The translations under genes and the position numbers were made by a program. Positions 12,123-25,095 of a stretch of 64,000 nucleotides of DNA are shown in pieces (within the stretch, counting starts at the first letter, position 1; each line of letters opens with the position of its first letter). Under the pieces are notes generated by a model. The model did not search any database. It had not been told where the DNA came from and saw only the letters and a program-made list of their open reading frames with translations. Source of the DNA: Lantana camara (lineage: Eukaryota > Streptophyta > Magnoliopsida > Lamiales > Verbenaceae); the NCBI GenBank assembly GCA_037501455.1, contig CM074857.1, positions 122,313,501-122,377,500 of the forward strand. The letters run 5' to 3'.

Positions 12123-13882
12123 TCAAACTTTGTACTCATCAGTTTGCAGCTCAACAGGCATCTCCACACTCTTGTCTCTAATCGCAACAAGATCTTTATC
12201 ATCCCCTTCCAAATAAGCTCTCAAGAAAGCAACCATAACCCCTCCAGCAAACGTCCTCATCGGCCCCCTCGCCTTCCCGTTCTTGCACGAACAATGCGTA
12301 ACGATGGTAGGTATCAGCCCCGGGGTCTCGTCATCAAGCACATCGTTGTGGCCATAGTCCGCCACCACGAAATGGTAAGCCGGCTTGCGACATTCGCGGT
12401 AAAACTCCACATGGTTCACTCCTTTCGGCGCGCAGGGGGGGAATATGAGCTGCCAGTCTTCTCCATAACCGGAGCCGATCACCAACACCCCGATTCCATC
12501 AAGATCGAAGGAGTCCGGGGTGTCGGTTAAGACGTGAGGGGATGTTAGGATAGGGTTGGCGAAAGGTACAAGCTGAACTCCGGCCACGGGGTCGATGCCT
12601 ATGAGGGCTGAGAACTTGAGAGGCGTTATTGGAATTGATGATTTGCTTAGAGCGACGGCGAAAGCGCCGAATCCTCCGCGGCTGTGGCCGGATAATGCTA
12701 GTTTATCAAAGTTTGGTTGGACTTGAGTATTAGGGAGGAAATTGACTAAGTATTGGTGTAGCCAATTGGTGACTTTTGCTGTGTTGTCGATTTCGGGTTG
12801 TGCATCAAATGATGTTATTCCGTTGTATAACTGTGCAAAATGAAACAAGAAATTGTGTTTTAGCTATGTATGTTGCAAGAAAATAGTGTAAATACTCATT
12901 ATTATTATGATGATGATGAATATCTCACCAAGTCACAAAGCCCAAAATTCTGCCCTTATACATGAAAATTCAAAATCCCAAGCAATTTGATACGAATCAC
13001 AATTCGTCCTTTGATGATAGGTTCAGTTATGGGTGAAAGTCTTTAAAAGTTATGGGTGAAAGTTATGTCACATATTTTCATCAAATCAAGTCTTATCCAA
13101 ACTTTAATAAATGTCACAATGTAAATTTTGGAAAATGTACCTTGTTTATTGTTACTATATTGAACTATTTGTTTGTGAAGCTTGTTATCTCATTCGATAG
13201 ATTTGAGTGTTGGAGGGTCTTTGTTGAAGTTATCTTCATCCTATCTTATCACTGTTCATCTTTATATTCCGGTTTTAGTTGCCGGAGGACCTTACTGCAC
13301 CCACTCTTAAGGCTTAACGAGGATAATTATCGGTATAACTCTTTTGTTACATCTCCTCCAATAATTTTGCAACTAAATCGGTGGATGTTAGGATCTTAAA
13401 GTTAGGATAAAAGAGGCGAAGTAATTTAAAATTCTCATATTATTTAAATGTTCATAGACAAACACACTTCTGGCAAGTTGTTGTTGGTGTCCAATTTGGC
13501 TGAAATTTTATGCGAATACATTAATATTTTGGTAAATTGAGGAATTAAATATGTTAAACGAATACTTATAGGACCAAAATTAAAGAGGTCGTATACTAAC
13601 CTGTGGCGCGACGACAATGAAACCATGTGAAGCAACGTGTTGCATAAGCTGGGAGTAGAAGGAGTTTTCGAGTGCAAAGCCATGAAGCAACAACAGCACC
13701 GGAAAAGAGCCTGATTCTGAAGGGCTGTAAATCAAGAGTGGCTTTGGAAGGCTACAAGTTGGATCTTCACTATCTTGATCACATTTTCTTGGTTTAACTT
13801 CTTTTCTCGTAGTTTCGTATTTTCCGAGATCGAAAACGTTTGTTGAAGCAGAAACTGGTGGGATTGTAGCTGAGGAACTCAT
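12123..13882 (-). CDS. CLH: Chlorophyllase (chlorophyll chlorophyllido-hydrolase), copy A
   Basis: Two exons: 13882..13601 (94 codons, ATG at 13882) and 12830..12123, with a 770-bp phase-0 intron; 329 aa. The enzyme removes phytol from chlorophyll to give chlorophyllide. The alpha/beta-hydrolase core shows VLLLLHGF near the N-terminus, the lipase motif GHSRGG (Ser about residue 144), GIDPV (likely acid residue), GVNHVEFYRECRKPAYHFV and YGHNDVLDDE near the C-terminus. The intron falls right after VVAPQ, as in copy B. No clear transit peptide is visible. It lies in tandem with copy B, same strand. Complete and open, no defect seen. Confidence 0.92.
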
Positions 13883-14679
13883 GACATCAATGGCAATTCA
13901 CTTTGGGATGATTTTCTTGTTTCTACTTTTTTAGTACGATCCTCAAAAGTTGTTATCTTGTGCCTTCCGATTGGCCTCCTTATTAAATGGGTGGGGTTCG
14001 GGTTGGATCGAGGCGGATTGGGCCCAAATGGGTAGGGTTTAAAATGAATTCGAGTGTTTGTTGGTTCGAGATGAGTTGAACTTTTAATGAATTTCGAGGG
14101 ATTTTAGCGAGTTTAGAATTTAGATAGTTAGCAGATTCTGTATGTAACTTTGTTGTTTGTTCTTTATAAACGAAGTAGGGACTCTTTTTGGCACTTTGTA
14201 AGGTCCCCAATTTTTGCCATCTTTTGTGGCTTTTTGGCCCTATGAATGGGGAAAACGAGGTCTTTTTTGGATCTTGTTAGATATTTTGGCATTATGATGG
14301 TGCCATTACTGGAATCTTATGCTCTTGTTAGAAAAAAAATTCAAGGCATGATAAAGAAAAAAACATTTACAAAACATGGTGATTTGATCTGATTGATGAG
14401 TTGGGACACGCAATACACGTTGGGACATAGAAGGGTAATTGATTTAACTTATTTTGCTCTTATCGGCTCACTTAATATGATTTTGAAGCTTCATAAGAAC
14501 AAAAGGTTTAAGAAATGACAAAAGTTTAACTTTTATGTATGAGATTAACCGCTTTCCCTGATAGCCCCAGTAATTTCAAGTGACAAAAGTCCACAGAACA
14601 AAGTGCAAACTAATCTTACAAATGAAAGTCACTATAAAGTTGCATGTTCTTGTTTCTTCTTCATGTTCTACACAAGCCA
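13883..14679. other. Spacer between the two chlorophyllase genes
   Basis: About 0.8 kb holding the promoter region of copy A and the 3' region of copy B. No further gene or repeat structure was recognised. Confidence 0.4.
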
Positions 14680-16285
14680 CTACACTTGAAACTCAACCCT
14701 TTGGAGCTCAAGAGGCATCATTCCATGCCCTTCTCTCACATCAACAAGATCACTCATATCCCCTTCCAAATACCCTTTCAAGAATGCAACTACAGCCCCT
14801 CCAACAAACCTCCTCATAGGCCCTCTAGCCTCCCCATTCTTGCACAAACAATAACTAGATTTCCCTCTAATCCCTTTCGTCTCGTCGTCAAGCATATCAA
14901 GATGACCGTAACCTTTCGCCACGAAATAGTGCACCGGCTTACAACATTCACGATAGAAGTCCTCGTGATTCACCCCCTTCGGCGCGCATGGAGGGAAAAA
15001 GGGATTCCTTCTAATTTCTCCCAGTCCTGAGCCGATCACTAACACCCCCATCCCGTCAAGATTGAAGGAATGTGGGGTGTAGGTTAACACCGGAGGGGGT
15101 GTTTGTTTTCCTTTGTCCATTCCGTCCACTGGATCAATGCCTATGAGGGCGGAGAACTTGAGGGGGGCTATTGGAGACGGTTTAGATAGGGCGAGGGCAA
15201 ACGCGACCTTTCCTCCACGGCTGTGGCCGGATAAGGCTAGTTTAGTTAAGTTTGGTTGGACTTGAGGAGGGAGGAAATGGGATAAGCTTTGTGATAGCCA
15301 TATGGTTATTTCTGCTGTGATTTTGATTTCTTGGTTTGCATCTGGTCCTGCTATGCTGTATAGCTGTAGCAAAATAAACAAAAACAAAAAAAGAATAGCT
15401 GAAATTTATCAGATTTTGATTTTCATTGGAATCAAAGGTGAAAAACGAAGAATCTTGGTATCATAATGTGTAATAAAATTACTGTTTTTGAGGCCTTAAG
15501 TATGCATGATTGTGCTTCTTTATTAAAGAAACAATCTGGTAATCTTGAGAAAGATACATTTCAGCTGGCACAGAAACATCTAGACAATTATTCTCATTGC
15601 TTCAAACACAGCATATATATGGACTCATAGATGTAGCTAAGGCTAACTTCTTCATTACTTGAGTTGAGTCAGTATTATACTAGAAAAACGTTGGTATTTA
15701 CTGAAACTCGGGCGAGTGTCTTACACTTGCCGTGTGCTGGGTTGGGCCAAGCCGGATTTGAACTTATAAAATTTTCCCTAAAACTCGAACCTATACAACT
15801 CATCCCAATTTCAAGAGCTAAGTAGTCCAAATCCCCAATTCTATTACACTCTAAACAGATAAAATTATTACAAACTCACATCAAGAACCAAACATGACAA
15901 TAACATAATCATCTATCATGATCCATAATTCAATATTTCCATAATTACTAAGTATCAATCACTATAACTAACATCAGTTCGAATAACTAACCTGCGGCGC
16001 GACGACGATGAAGCCATGTGAAGCAGTGTGGTGCATAAGCTGAGAGTAGAAGGAGTTGTTGAGAAGATAGCCATGAAGGAGCAACAGCACTGGATAAACC
16101 CCTGTCTCTGAAGGGCTGCATATCAAGATTGGCCTTGGGAGATTGTAAGTATGAGAATTGGAATTTCTATTGCATATATTTTGTTCAACTTTAATCAACT
16201 TAGTGATGTGGTTTCCAATGTCAAAAACATTTGATGAAGCAGAAGTTGGGATTGAAGCAGTTGACGAATCCATAACAATGGCCAT
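14680..16285 (-). CDS. CLH: Chlorophyllase, copy B
   Basis: Two exons: 16285..15992 (98 codons) and 15363..14680, with a 628-bp phase-0 intron; about 325 aa. Same reaction as copy A. Motifs in order: VLLLLHGY, VVAPQ at the exon junction, LALSGHSRGG (Ser about residue 146), LIGIDPVDG, GVNHEDFYRECCKPVHYFV, GYGHLDMLDDE, RGPMRRFVGGAVVAFL. Start is MAIVMDSS, and a second Met four codons on is equally possible. It is clearly paralogous to copy A through a local tandem duplication, but the proteins have diverged substantially, so the duplication is not recent. No defect seen. Confidence 0.92.
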
Positions 16286-16755
16286 TTTAATTAGATGAGT
16301 TCTTTTTGTTTTTATTTTATTTTTATCTTTTTAAACTTGGTTTTTCATGTGAACTTTTCTTGTTTGCAAAGGGATAATAAAGTTCTCAACTTTTGTGGTC
16401 CTTATTGTAGTCCCATTTTCTATTGTTATCTTGTGACTTGTGAGTTGTGACTTGATATGAGTGGGAAACCAAGAATTTTTTGTAGTATAATATATTTTCT
16501 CATTTGCTACTTTTGGAATTTTATGGTGTGGGTGGTGATTTGATTGGATAATTTGGACAGGCAATATACATTGGCAAAAGATATACAATTATTGATTGCT
16601 TCTAGTGAAATCTACTCATTATTCTCTGACAAATTACACAATTGTCCTTAATTAGATATTATTGGTGTGACTGTGCGAAATTTATGACATTTTATGAGAA
16701 ATTAATCTGATTAGTAGCATAGAAATCTATCAAGTTGCACATAATTTTGAGAATG

Positions 16756-16987
16756 GGAAAATTACATCCAACTACCCTGAGGTTTGTCCTAATTACGAAT
16801 CAGTCCCTCTTTTTTCATTTATTACATATCAATCCCTAAAAACACTGTTTCAATTACAAATCGGTCCCTCTTTAGGGGTTAAAATGTAATTGAAACAGTG
16901 TTTTTAGGGGTTGATATGTAATAAATGAAAAAGAGGGACTGATTCGTAATTAGGGCAAACCTCAGGGTAGTTGGATGTAATTTGCCC
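16756..16987. repeat. Near-perfect palindromic foldback MITE
   Basis: Two arms of about 105-110 bases are almost perfect reverse complements (left starts GGGAAAATTACATCC, right ends GGATGTAATTTGCCC) around a very short centre near AGGGGTTAAAATG. Transcribed RNA would form a long hairpin. No ORF. Confidence 0.88.
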
Positions 16988-18364
16988 TTTTGGGAATTTA
17001 AGTATTATTCAGGTATATTTTTAGTTCAATAACTCAATTGAAATTCTTTTTAGTAGGGCAACCATGATTTAGATATGCACAATTTTTTTTTTTTTTTGGT
17101 CAGGAATTAGATATGCACAATTGCACATAGTAAGTTTTTGCAAATCAAACTCGGTATAGAATTATCCAAATATTTGGGTTTACATTACACAAAATAAAGG
17201 ACAATATTGATAAATTATAAACACTATTCCAAACTCATATAACCCTCAATCGTATCTCCTATACCACTCGTAGCTTCTCATGATACCTGATCCTTTAGAT
17301 ATCTATACTATAATATATTTGATAACGATGTTTGACTTTTTGTTGTATATTTTGATGAGGTGGAATTTTGTGGTTTTTTTGAAGTTTTTTAATTAGATAG
17401 AAAAAAATATGATTTGCTTATCTTTATTTTATATGTTATTTTTTTAATAAGTTAAAAAAAAGTAGTAACTAAGGAAAATAATTAATTTGGCAAGTTTGAC
17501 TGAATGAAATTAATTTTGATATTTCTACTAATTAAGTAAGGTTAATATTATATGCAAGTCTTTGATATTTCTATATATTTATTAAATTAATTTTAATGGC
17601 TAATTACTTGAATCACATATATAATTTCCATAAAAAATCACTACAATTTTAAATTTAAATTCAAACATTACAAATAAAAAGAATTAATTAAGTTTCTTAA
17701 TTTACTCCATCAAATTAATTAATTTTTTTATATCTAAAATTAATAGTTAATATAATTGACACAAATTAATTAAATTACTCCATCAAATTCATGATTTATA
17801 TATCTATCTATTTATCTATCTATACTATAATATATAGGAAGGGTGTATTTAATTAAATTGATTCAACTTTGATTGAATACTTTTTTCTCCTTTTTTAGAT
17901 TTCTTTATTCTTTGAAAATTGTCGATTAACTTTCCAAAATATTTGATATTTTGAAAACTTTAATTAGTTACCAAATTATATTAATTTACTTATTAATATC
18001 ATAAATTTAGGCAATGTCCACCTAAATACATAATTTATAATCTTTTAGGAATTTGATTATTTAACAAATCACATTAATCGATTTGTTAATCTAATAAATT
18101 TAGTAATTTTCGATTAACAATGTTTTATTTATATCAAAAATATTAATTGATTTGCACGTGATTTTGAAATCTCTTAATCAATGGATTGATTGCAATTAAC
18201 TAGAAATAAACTCTAATTAATATCATAAAAATTTAGGAAATGTCCAACTAAATACATAATTTATAATCTTTTAGGACGTTGATTATTTAACAAATCACAT
18301 TAATTGCTTTGTTAATCTAATAAATTTAGGTAATATAATTTCCAATTAACAATATCTATATCTA
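16988..18364. other. AT-rich spacer with extra Helitron-like 5' ends
   Basis: No gene seen. A|TCTATACTATAATATAT motifs, typical of plant Helitron 5' ends, occur at 17302 and 17819. An internal segment (AATACATAATTTATAATCTTTTAGGA) occurs twice, at about 18022-18055 and 18247-18280, indicating nested or duplicated Helitron sequence. Confidence 0.55.
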
Positions 18365-18386
18365 TCTATACTATAATATATAACAA

Positions 18387-18388
<2 letters not shown>

Positions 18389-18443
<55 letters not shown>
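18389..18443. repeat. (AT)n microsatellite near a Helitron 5' end
   Basis: About 27 AT units. The motif TATAACAATGAT lies immediately before it and again just after it (about 18459-18470), so the repeat arose inside a small duplication of the Helitron 5' terminus. Confidence 0.85.
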
Positions 18444-18444
<1 letters not shown>

Positions 18445-20353
18445 TAGACTATATATAATATAACAATGATGTCCATTGATTCGATTGCGTCAATTTTGAT
18501 CAAATTTTAATTTTTTATAATATAGAATTTTTTTTAATTGAATAATAATTTTAAATGAGATTAATATTAAATAAGTAATTTATTTAATTTTCAAAATATA
18601 ATACAAATCATGTGAAGTGGCGTTATTTAAATTATGATACAATTTTCATTCAAAACTATTACAATTTTAAATTTAAAGTCAAACCTTTCAAAAATAAAGC
18701 GTATTAATTAGGTGGCTTAAATTACTCGAGCAAATCAATTTAATATCTTTCACTAATGAATAAATATTATCTACCAAAATAAATTGGATGTATATAAAAA
18801 CCACTTTCTAGCTAGCTTTCATCCTCCCCCTCTCTACTTTACGTCTCTACAAATTATTTTTTTCGGGTGAACAAAGGAGCCAAAAGGCATGTGTAAACAC
18901 GTTTCATTCTATTCTTTTGATTTCTTTTTCGCATTTTCAATTTTATTGTTTTTTTAATCTTTGTTGATTATTATTTTAGTTCATAACCTCTTTAAAAAAT
19001 TATGTTTATTTATTATTTTGATTATATTTTAATGTTTGTTTATTTAAATCGGATTGTTTATAGTGTTTTAAATTTGTTTTGTTGCGATTGTTGATTTGTT
19101 GACTATTTTTTAATATTTTTATATTATTGTTGTTTTCACACTTTTATATTTTGTTTGTCATTTTTGTTTATATTTTATTGTCATGTTGTTCTAATAGAAT
19201 TTGTTGATTTGTTGCCAGGTTTGCTCATCAATTTCTTATCCTTGGAATGCATGTTCAAATCCCTGCGTACTCCAAAAATTGTTGATTTGTTGCTTTTCTC
19301 TTGAGGATTTGAGGATTTTTTTCCACTCCATGTATTTTTGTGTGCCTGCTATATATGAGGTGGGGTTCTCGATAATAACCTCTGATCTTTTTGACCTATT
19401 TTATTTTTTAAAAAAAAGTATTGATTTATAGACTATTTTTTAATATATTATTATTATTATTTAAGTTTTATATACATTTTTTTTTAATACACGAACTTCG
19501 AACTCGAAATATTACCCTAGAGAATGAATCATTAACCACTTGGACTAATCGCGATTGAGAGATTTTATATACTTTTAGTACTTTGTTTGTTATTTTTGTT
19601 TATATTTTATGAAAATTTAAAACTATATATCAACTAATATTTATTAATCTTATACTTTCTCATTTTTTGAATTGATTAAGTTTTTTCTTTTCTATTTTGT
19701 ATTTTTAGTATATCAATTCACATGTTTTAAAATATCTCTCCCATCCAAGACAAATACTGTGGAGTTAGATTTGGATAATATTTGAAAATCTTTTCATTTT
19801 TTCTTTATTCACGCTTCATCAAAATACGAAATCGTTAGAGTTTTATAGTCTTTCATGTTTTATGCTAAATTATTTTTTCATATTTAAACTTCCTTTTATG
19901 TTGATTATATCTGAATTATTATAATATTTTTCCCTTTAAATTTATGAAAATTATAATTTTCACTTTGTATCTCTTTAGAATCTATATTATACATTTTAAT
20001 TAATTATTTATGTCAGCACATTTAGCTTTTTTTAAGTTTCTTTGAGATATGTTTTTGTTTTTATATTAGAGGATGAAAAATATTAATGTGTTTTATTTTC
20101 TCATAATTTATTTCACTTTATATTTTTATGTATATAATTTTTTTATAATTTTTATTTTTTTTTTAAGTAAATGCATGAACATTTTATATTTAACTTATTT
20201 TTTATTTTGTTTTTTACTTATTTGTTTTGATTTTTTTCGTATTAGTTTTTTAGTTGTTATAGTATTATTTGTTTACTTCTCTGTATTATATACTTGAAAT
20301 ATTCCGAACTTAGATAATTATAATATATAATATTTATTTTATTATTGGCATAT

Positions 20354-20354
20354 G

Positions 20355-20401
<47 letters not shown>
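20354..20401. repeat. (TA)n(TG)n compound microsatellite
   Basis: A TA run passes directly into about 12 TG units inside the Helitron body. Confidence 0.85.
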
Positions 20402-20710
20402 TTAGTTATATTTTTATAATACATGTCACCTTTATTTTATTTAATTTTAAAAATAATATTAATTAAATAAGTTTGTTTGTACACATCATTCTTAATTACG
20501 TACTTACAATATTATAAATTTATTTTAATTTTATATAAAATTAGAAATTTTAATTTTATAACAACTTATAAATTATGATTATCATTTTATTAATTAAAAT
20601 ATTACATTTAAAATTAAACTTATTTTTTCAGAAGTTTTTTTTTTTTTTTGTCTCAAAATTTAAGTTTTATTTTCTTACCTCCGTGCAGCATAGCACGGGA
20701 ATTACGCTAG

Positions 20711-21133
20711 TCCAACAAATACACAAAGACTACGTGAGAGGAAGTATTTCCGGCATTGACCCTCAATCATGTTAGTTTATTATATTTAGTAAGAATAGAA
20801 TGCAAAGGATATGAGAATTGAAAAAACTTGAACCCGTCCTTTCCCTAATGGTTGAGCTCCTATTTATAGTGAACATTACTATAATCACGAGCTTACACGT
20901 GTCGTCGCAATCTACCTTGATCTTTCTCTGGGCCCAATTTTGGCTGAATCTCAACATTCCCAAGCATGAGTGGCTTTTGTGGTTTGAAAACCCAAGCTTT
21001 TATTCACTGCTGGGCCTTATATTTCTCATAAGGTTAAATAACCAAATATCTGGCCCAAAGAGTAATTCAGAGCCCATATATGAGCCCATATCACCAACAA
21101 ATCCTATGGGATTGGGCTGATTAGCATTACACA
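20711..21133. other. Spacer without recognised gene
   Basis: It has mixed composition and two opposed short ORFs that match nothing recognised. Motifs such as GGGCCCAATTTTGGC are seen, but no structure could be assigned. Confidence 0.35.
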
Positions 21134-21730
21134 CGCTGTCAACGGGTCGGATTCGGACCGGATCAGGAGATTCCGGATCCGAGGATTCGGATTCATTGTT
21201 TTTGAATCCATATATAATCGGGTCGGATCCGATCCGATAAAAGATCCGACCCGATTAGTAGTAAAATTTATTTTTTTAAATAACAAATTTAATATAAAAA
21301 ATAAATATAATTACATAATATTTAATAAATAATTATTATTTAATGAATTATTTGATAGTTTTGTTTATATTTATTTAAAATAAATTAATTTAAACTTATT
21401 AATAAAAGAAAATATATACTTTTAGAGTAAAAAATTTAAATTTTATTATTGTTTAAAATGATAAATATGTGAAAATTTTAATTTTAATCATTTTACTCAA
21501 TATTATGTACTAGTAAATAGTTTATTTAATTAAATATTATATATAATATCGGATTCGGATTCTTAAAGGATCGAATTTCTTAAATCCATATTCGCTCCAT
21601 TTATTTCGGATAACGAATATTTATAATCGAATATGATCCATCGAATATTTTTATCGGACGAATATGCTAAAATCCGGATCGGACTCGGACCGGATTCGGA
21701 TTAAAATCCACCCCATTGACAACCCTACAC
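21134..21730. repeat. MITE-like element with GGATCCGA-rich subterminal repeats
   Basis: Left CTGTCAACGGGTCGGATTCGG and right CCGGATTCGG...CCCCATTGACAACCC are inverted. Both subterminal zones are full of TCGGATCCG-type repeats, while the middle is very AT-rich with no ORF. The pattern fits a non-autonomous hAT or Mutator-type element (superfamily not determined). Confidence 0.65.
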
Positions 21731-23930
21731 ACAGTCCAATTTTATACCAGAAAAGGCACCAAAAGGTTGGGTCTCAGGACTTGATATTCATTGGCTCCGC
21801 TACTGCATATAGGAGTTACTTAGCAAACGAAACAAAACATAACTTAACTTATTCAAATCATAGTGTACGTTTCATATCATAACTTATCAATTCGTGACTT
21901 ATCTTATCTTTGCAAAACGATATCATATTTTATCTTATTAACGAATCTATCCTCGTTTCACAAACCTTAGCATAACATACGTATAGCTCGGCGGCTACGA
22001 GTATAATAATCCATCCTCCTTCTCATATCAAATCATATCATAACGAAAACAAAATATAAAACGTACATACCTACTTAACAGACCTCCTTCACTCCAATGA
22101 TGGAAGGGTGTACCCCAGTTCTGTGGGTCCCGCTAATTTTCAGAAATTGGCCAACCTAATTTTAATCTTGCCCAAACATGATTGAATAGTTAGTTTTTAA
22201 TTATATTTGGTGCATTTAGTGCTGTTATGATTGGAACATTGAACTAAACTGACTTTTGTATGCCGACACGGAGCGCGTGCACTCAAACCCTTAGGACTCC
22301 ATGACCCAACCAAACCTCTTGGTGGGTTCCGATACATCCTTATCATATGGAGACTATGCCCAGGCCTATCCCGAAGGCCTGCTGCCGTTCCGGGCCGCCT
22401 AGCGCAGTAGAATCCGGGGCCCAAACATACCATTCATACATATCATATCAGAGCATGTCAAATTTAACTGGTTACATATCATATCGTATCATAACTTACA
22501 TATCATACCTTACCTTGTAATAACTATGCTTTACATCCTCTCCGTGTCCAATCCATACATATCCTTTGCTCGTAACTCTCGACTCGTAAGAGGCACACGG
22601 TTTGAAGCATAGCTTAATGTTGCAAAACTTCACAAATCAAATCAGACCATAACAAGCGTGCATAGACTTGTACATAGCGTATCATACTTGTAAACTTTTA
22701 ACAAAGTCATAAAAATACATATCACGCACGTATTTACTTATACTTAGGGCTATAAACCACATGCATTAAAAAACGAGCACATAAGGTAGGGTCATAACTA
22801 TATTCTTAACCTCACATACATACACTGACAAAACCGAAGACACAACGATTGATTCACCCCGAAATCAACTTGGCTAACAAAACACCGACTCAAGAAAGAA
22901 CCACATAAACGCACGGCGCATGTTCATGCACTTAAGAGATGCAATCACGTAAGTATAACTCATTTACATATCAATTACATTTAAAGAAAGGCATTACATA
23001 TAAGAAGGCGTTCATATGCACAATTAATGCAATAGATACAATGAGTAGCATTTAATCATTTACGAACACATAACACATTTTAACACTTAACATTATACTA
23101 TAAAATTATATAACACATCATATTATATCAATTTATATTCATTTAAGGGCATAAAGCAAGTTAGGATCATGTTTGGGAAGAAAAAAGAGCACACGAATAA
23201 AAACGGTCGAACAAAACGAACGTTATAGCAACAAAATGGGGGTCATGGGGTGACCCTCTCCTATACAATCTCAGCCACGGGTTAAACCCCTTAATGGAGT
23301 CACCGGACTGATTCTTTTTAAGCAAAGGGGCTGTCACTGGGGTGACTCATGGCAGCGCCAAAATTCTTAAATTTTCATGGCCATACAAGGTCGAGTTCCT
23401 CTTCTAGCTTCTTTCTTTAGGGTTTTGAAGGGAGATCAAGTAATTATAGGCCCAACTGTCAGCAACATCACACTCGACCTCTCCTACCCCTTGTAGTGTT
23501 GTCGTCTTACTTTTTTGGTGGAAAGTTGAAATCACCGCTCGAAATTGTATCAATCCGTCCGAAAACCATGTTGTACGTGAAGGGAATATTCACTACCACG
23601 TACTCGACCTCTTCCGTCACTTGAGGTGGCGGGATCCCAAGTGAGGTTAACAAATGGGCCGACCCAGGGGATGTATTTCTGATCCACCGAATCTGGTTAA
23701 GGGGATGCGATATCGGGCCTCCTGCAACCGAGGGGTGCCTTGGAGCTATTTTGTTGAACTAGTTAGCCAAGAGGGGCTTTTGGAGTCTTTCCAATGCGGG
23801 ATGCGGATCCGCTTGTCATGCTTTCATAGGCCATGGGTCGATGACCTATCCAGCACATCTCTCTCTCTCTTACTTTGTCAAATTTATTTTAAATATTAGT
23901 GAGGTTAAAAGTGCAACATTAGCAGTGGTA
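21731..23930. mobile_element. Degenerate Ty3/gypsy LTR region
   Basis: The segment at about 22240-22430 (minus strand) resembles a GC-rich stretch commonly seen in plant gypsy LTRs (recognition from memory, not by alignment). The flanks are rich in CATATCATATC-type sequence. A PBS-like TGGTATCTGA sits at 23924, one base off the usual TGGTATCAGA. No second LTR, gag or pol was found. Probably a solo or truncated LTR, boundaries unclear. Confidence 0.45.
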
Positions 23931-24478
23931 TCTGACATACCAACCCAATTTGGCAACGTCGTATAAAATTACACATAGGCAAGCCATGTGTACAAACAGG
24001 TCAAATTTCTGGCAAGTTTCAATATTTTCGGTAAGAAATTTATTTATTTATTTATTTTTTTTGCATTTTTTTGGTACTTATGGAGTTATTTTATCACCGA
24101 ATCAACCAAATTTAAATTGCTCGATAAATTCTTATGATGCCGTTTTTAATATTTTATAAATATCATATTTTATTGCTCTTTACAGTTATAGTCGATATTT
24201 AACTTTAAGGGAGAGTTACATTTGATTGCTCTCACTTTAGGTGAAATTATAACGCAGGACCCTTGATTCATTTTTTACACATTAGTCTCTTTTTGTTATA
24301 TTTTGTTTGAGGTCTCTATTTCATTAGGGTTTCATTAATTTTTCTAAAAATTTCCCCAAAATACCCCAAATTGATATGTTAAAATTTTCCCGAAACAAGA
24401 TGTCATACATTATAATTTTGGCTAAAGTGAGATAGTGGAATGTAATTCTCCCTAACTTTATAATGTCATGTATTACGG
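23931..24478. other. Spacer without recognised gene
   Basis: AT-rich with no supported features. A stretch at 24200-24460 (...GAGAGTTACATTTGATTGC ... GTGGAATGTAATTCTCCC) has weakly inverted ends and may be another decayed MITE. Confidence 0.35.
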
Positions 24479-24656
24479 GAAATTCTATCCCGAGTCTGAC
24501 TCGGTCAAATCGATATAATGATGGGCGAGTGTTCTACACTTGTCGTGTGATTGGTGAAAAATTTAGAGAGAGCACCAAATCAAATTGCAAGTGTAATACA
24601 CTTGCTCTTTTAATTGGTTGAGTTCGATCAAGTCGAGTTCGGGTAGAATTTTCTAC
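24479..24656. repeat. MITE, family also present at 42069
   Basis: The ends GAAATTCTATCCCGAGTC and GTTCGGGTAGAATTTTC are inverted. Internal CGGTCAAATCGATATAAT and CAAGTGTAATACACTTG are shared with the copy at 42069-42240. Confidence 0.65.
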
Positions 24657-24829
24657 GCATTATGTCAAAGTTTGATCATCAAACATTAAGCATGTGTGGC
24701 GATTTTTTTGAAATATCTCACATCTAAGAGAAGTTTGTGTGATTAGGACGATAAATCATGTATGACTATTGACTGTATACTTCTAATCTACTTAGTAGTT
24801 AGATCACATCACATGTAGCCTACTTAGTG

Positions 24830-25095
24830 GTTAGATCACATAATCCTTCTATTGTGTGTAATATACCCACATTCAGCTCTAGTTCACCCAAGTTCAGTTC
24901 TCTACACTGGGAAATTTGGACGCACTGCTTGTTTCTAAGACGACTTAAAATTTCTTGCTCGTTTTTAAAATGACTTAAAATTCCTTCTACTATGTTTAGC
25001 GTACCCACATTCAGATCTAGTTCACCCACGTTCAGTTCTCTCCAACTAGCAAATTTGTACGCATTGCTCGTTTTTAAGACGACTTAAAATTTTAA
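24830..25095. repeat. Tandem repeat, two imperfect ~150-170-bp units
   Basis: The blocks TACCCACATTCAG, TAGTTCACCCA and GTTCAGTTCTCTCC, then CGTTTTTAAGACGACTTAAAATT, recur twice with a third partial copy. The minus strand stays open across the repeat with MGELDLNVGTLN/LGELELNVGILH echoes, but no family is recognised. Confidence 0.6.

Larger units (their letters stand above)
18365..20710 (+). mobile_element. Non-autonomous Helitron
   Basis: The 3' terminus is convincing: a hairpin CCGTGC-AGCATA-GCACGG at about 20690-20699 is followed ten bases later by CTAG, with host T at 20711. The 5' end is one of several TCTATACTATAATATAT motifs preceded by A. The nearest is at 18365; 17302 and 17819 are alternatives giving a larger element. 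The interior is AT-rich with poly-T tracts and contains no Rep/helicase, so it depends on an autonomous partner (known for the family). Confidence 0.72.

Noticed and set aside
22197..22433. Minus-strand 78-codon ORF rich in Arg/Pro/Gly
   Set aside because: It lies in a GC-rich block resembling gypsy LTR sequence. The open frame is a by-product of composition.
24820..25029. Repeat-derived ORF as a gene
   Set aside because: Explained by a tandem repeat with a frame-compatible period. No start context or homolog recognised.
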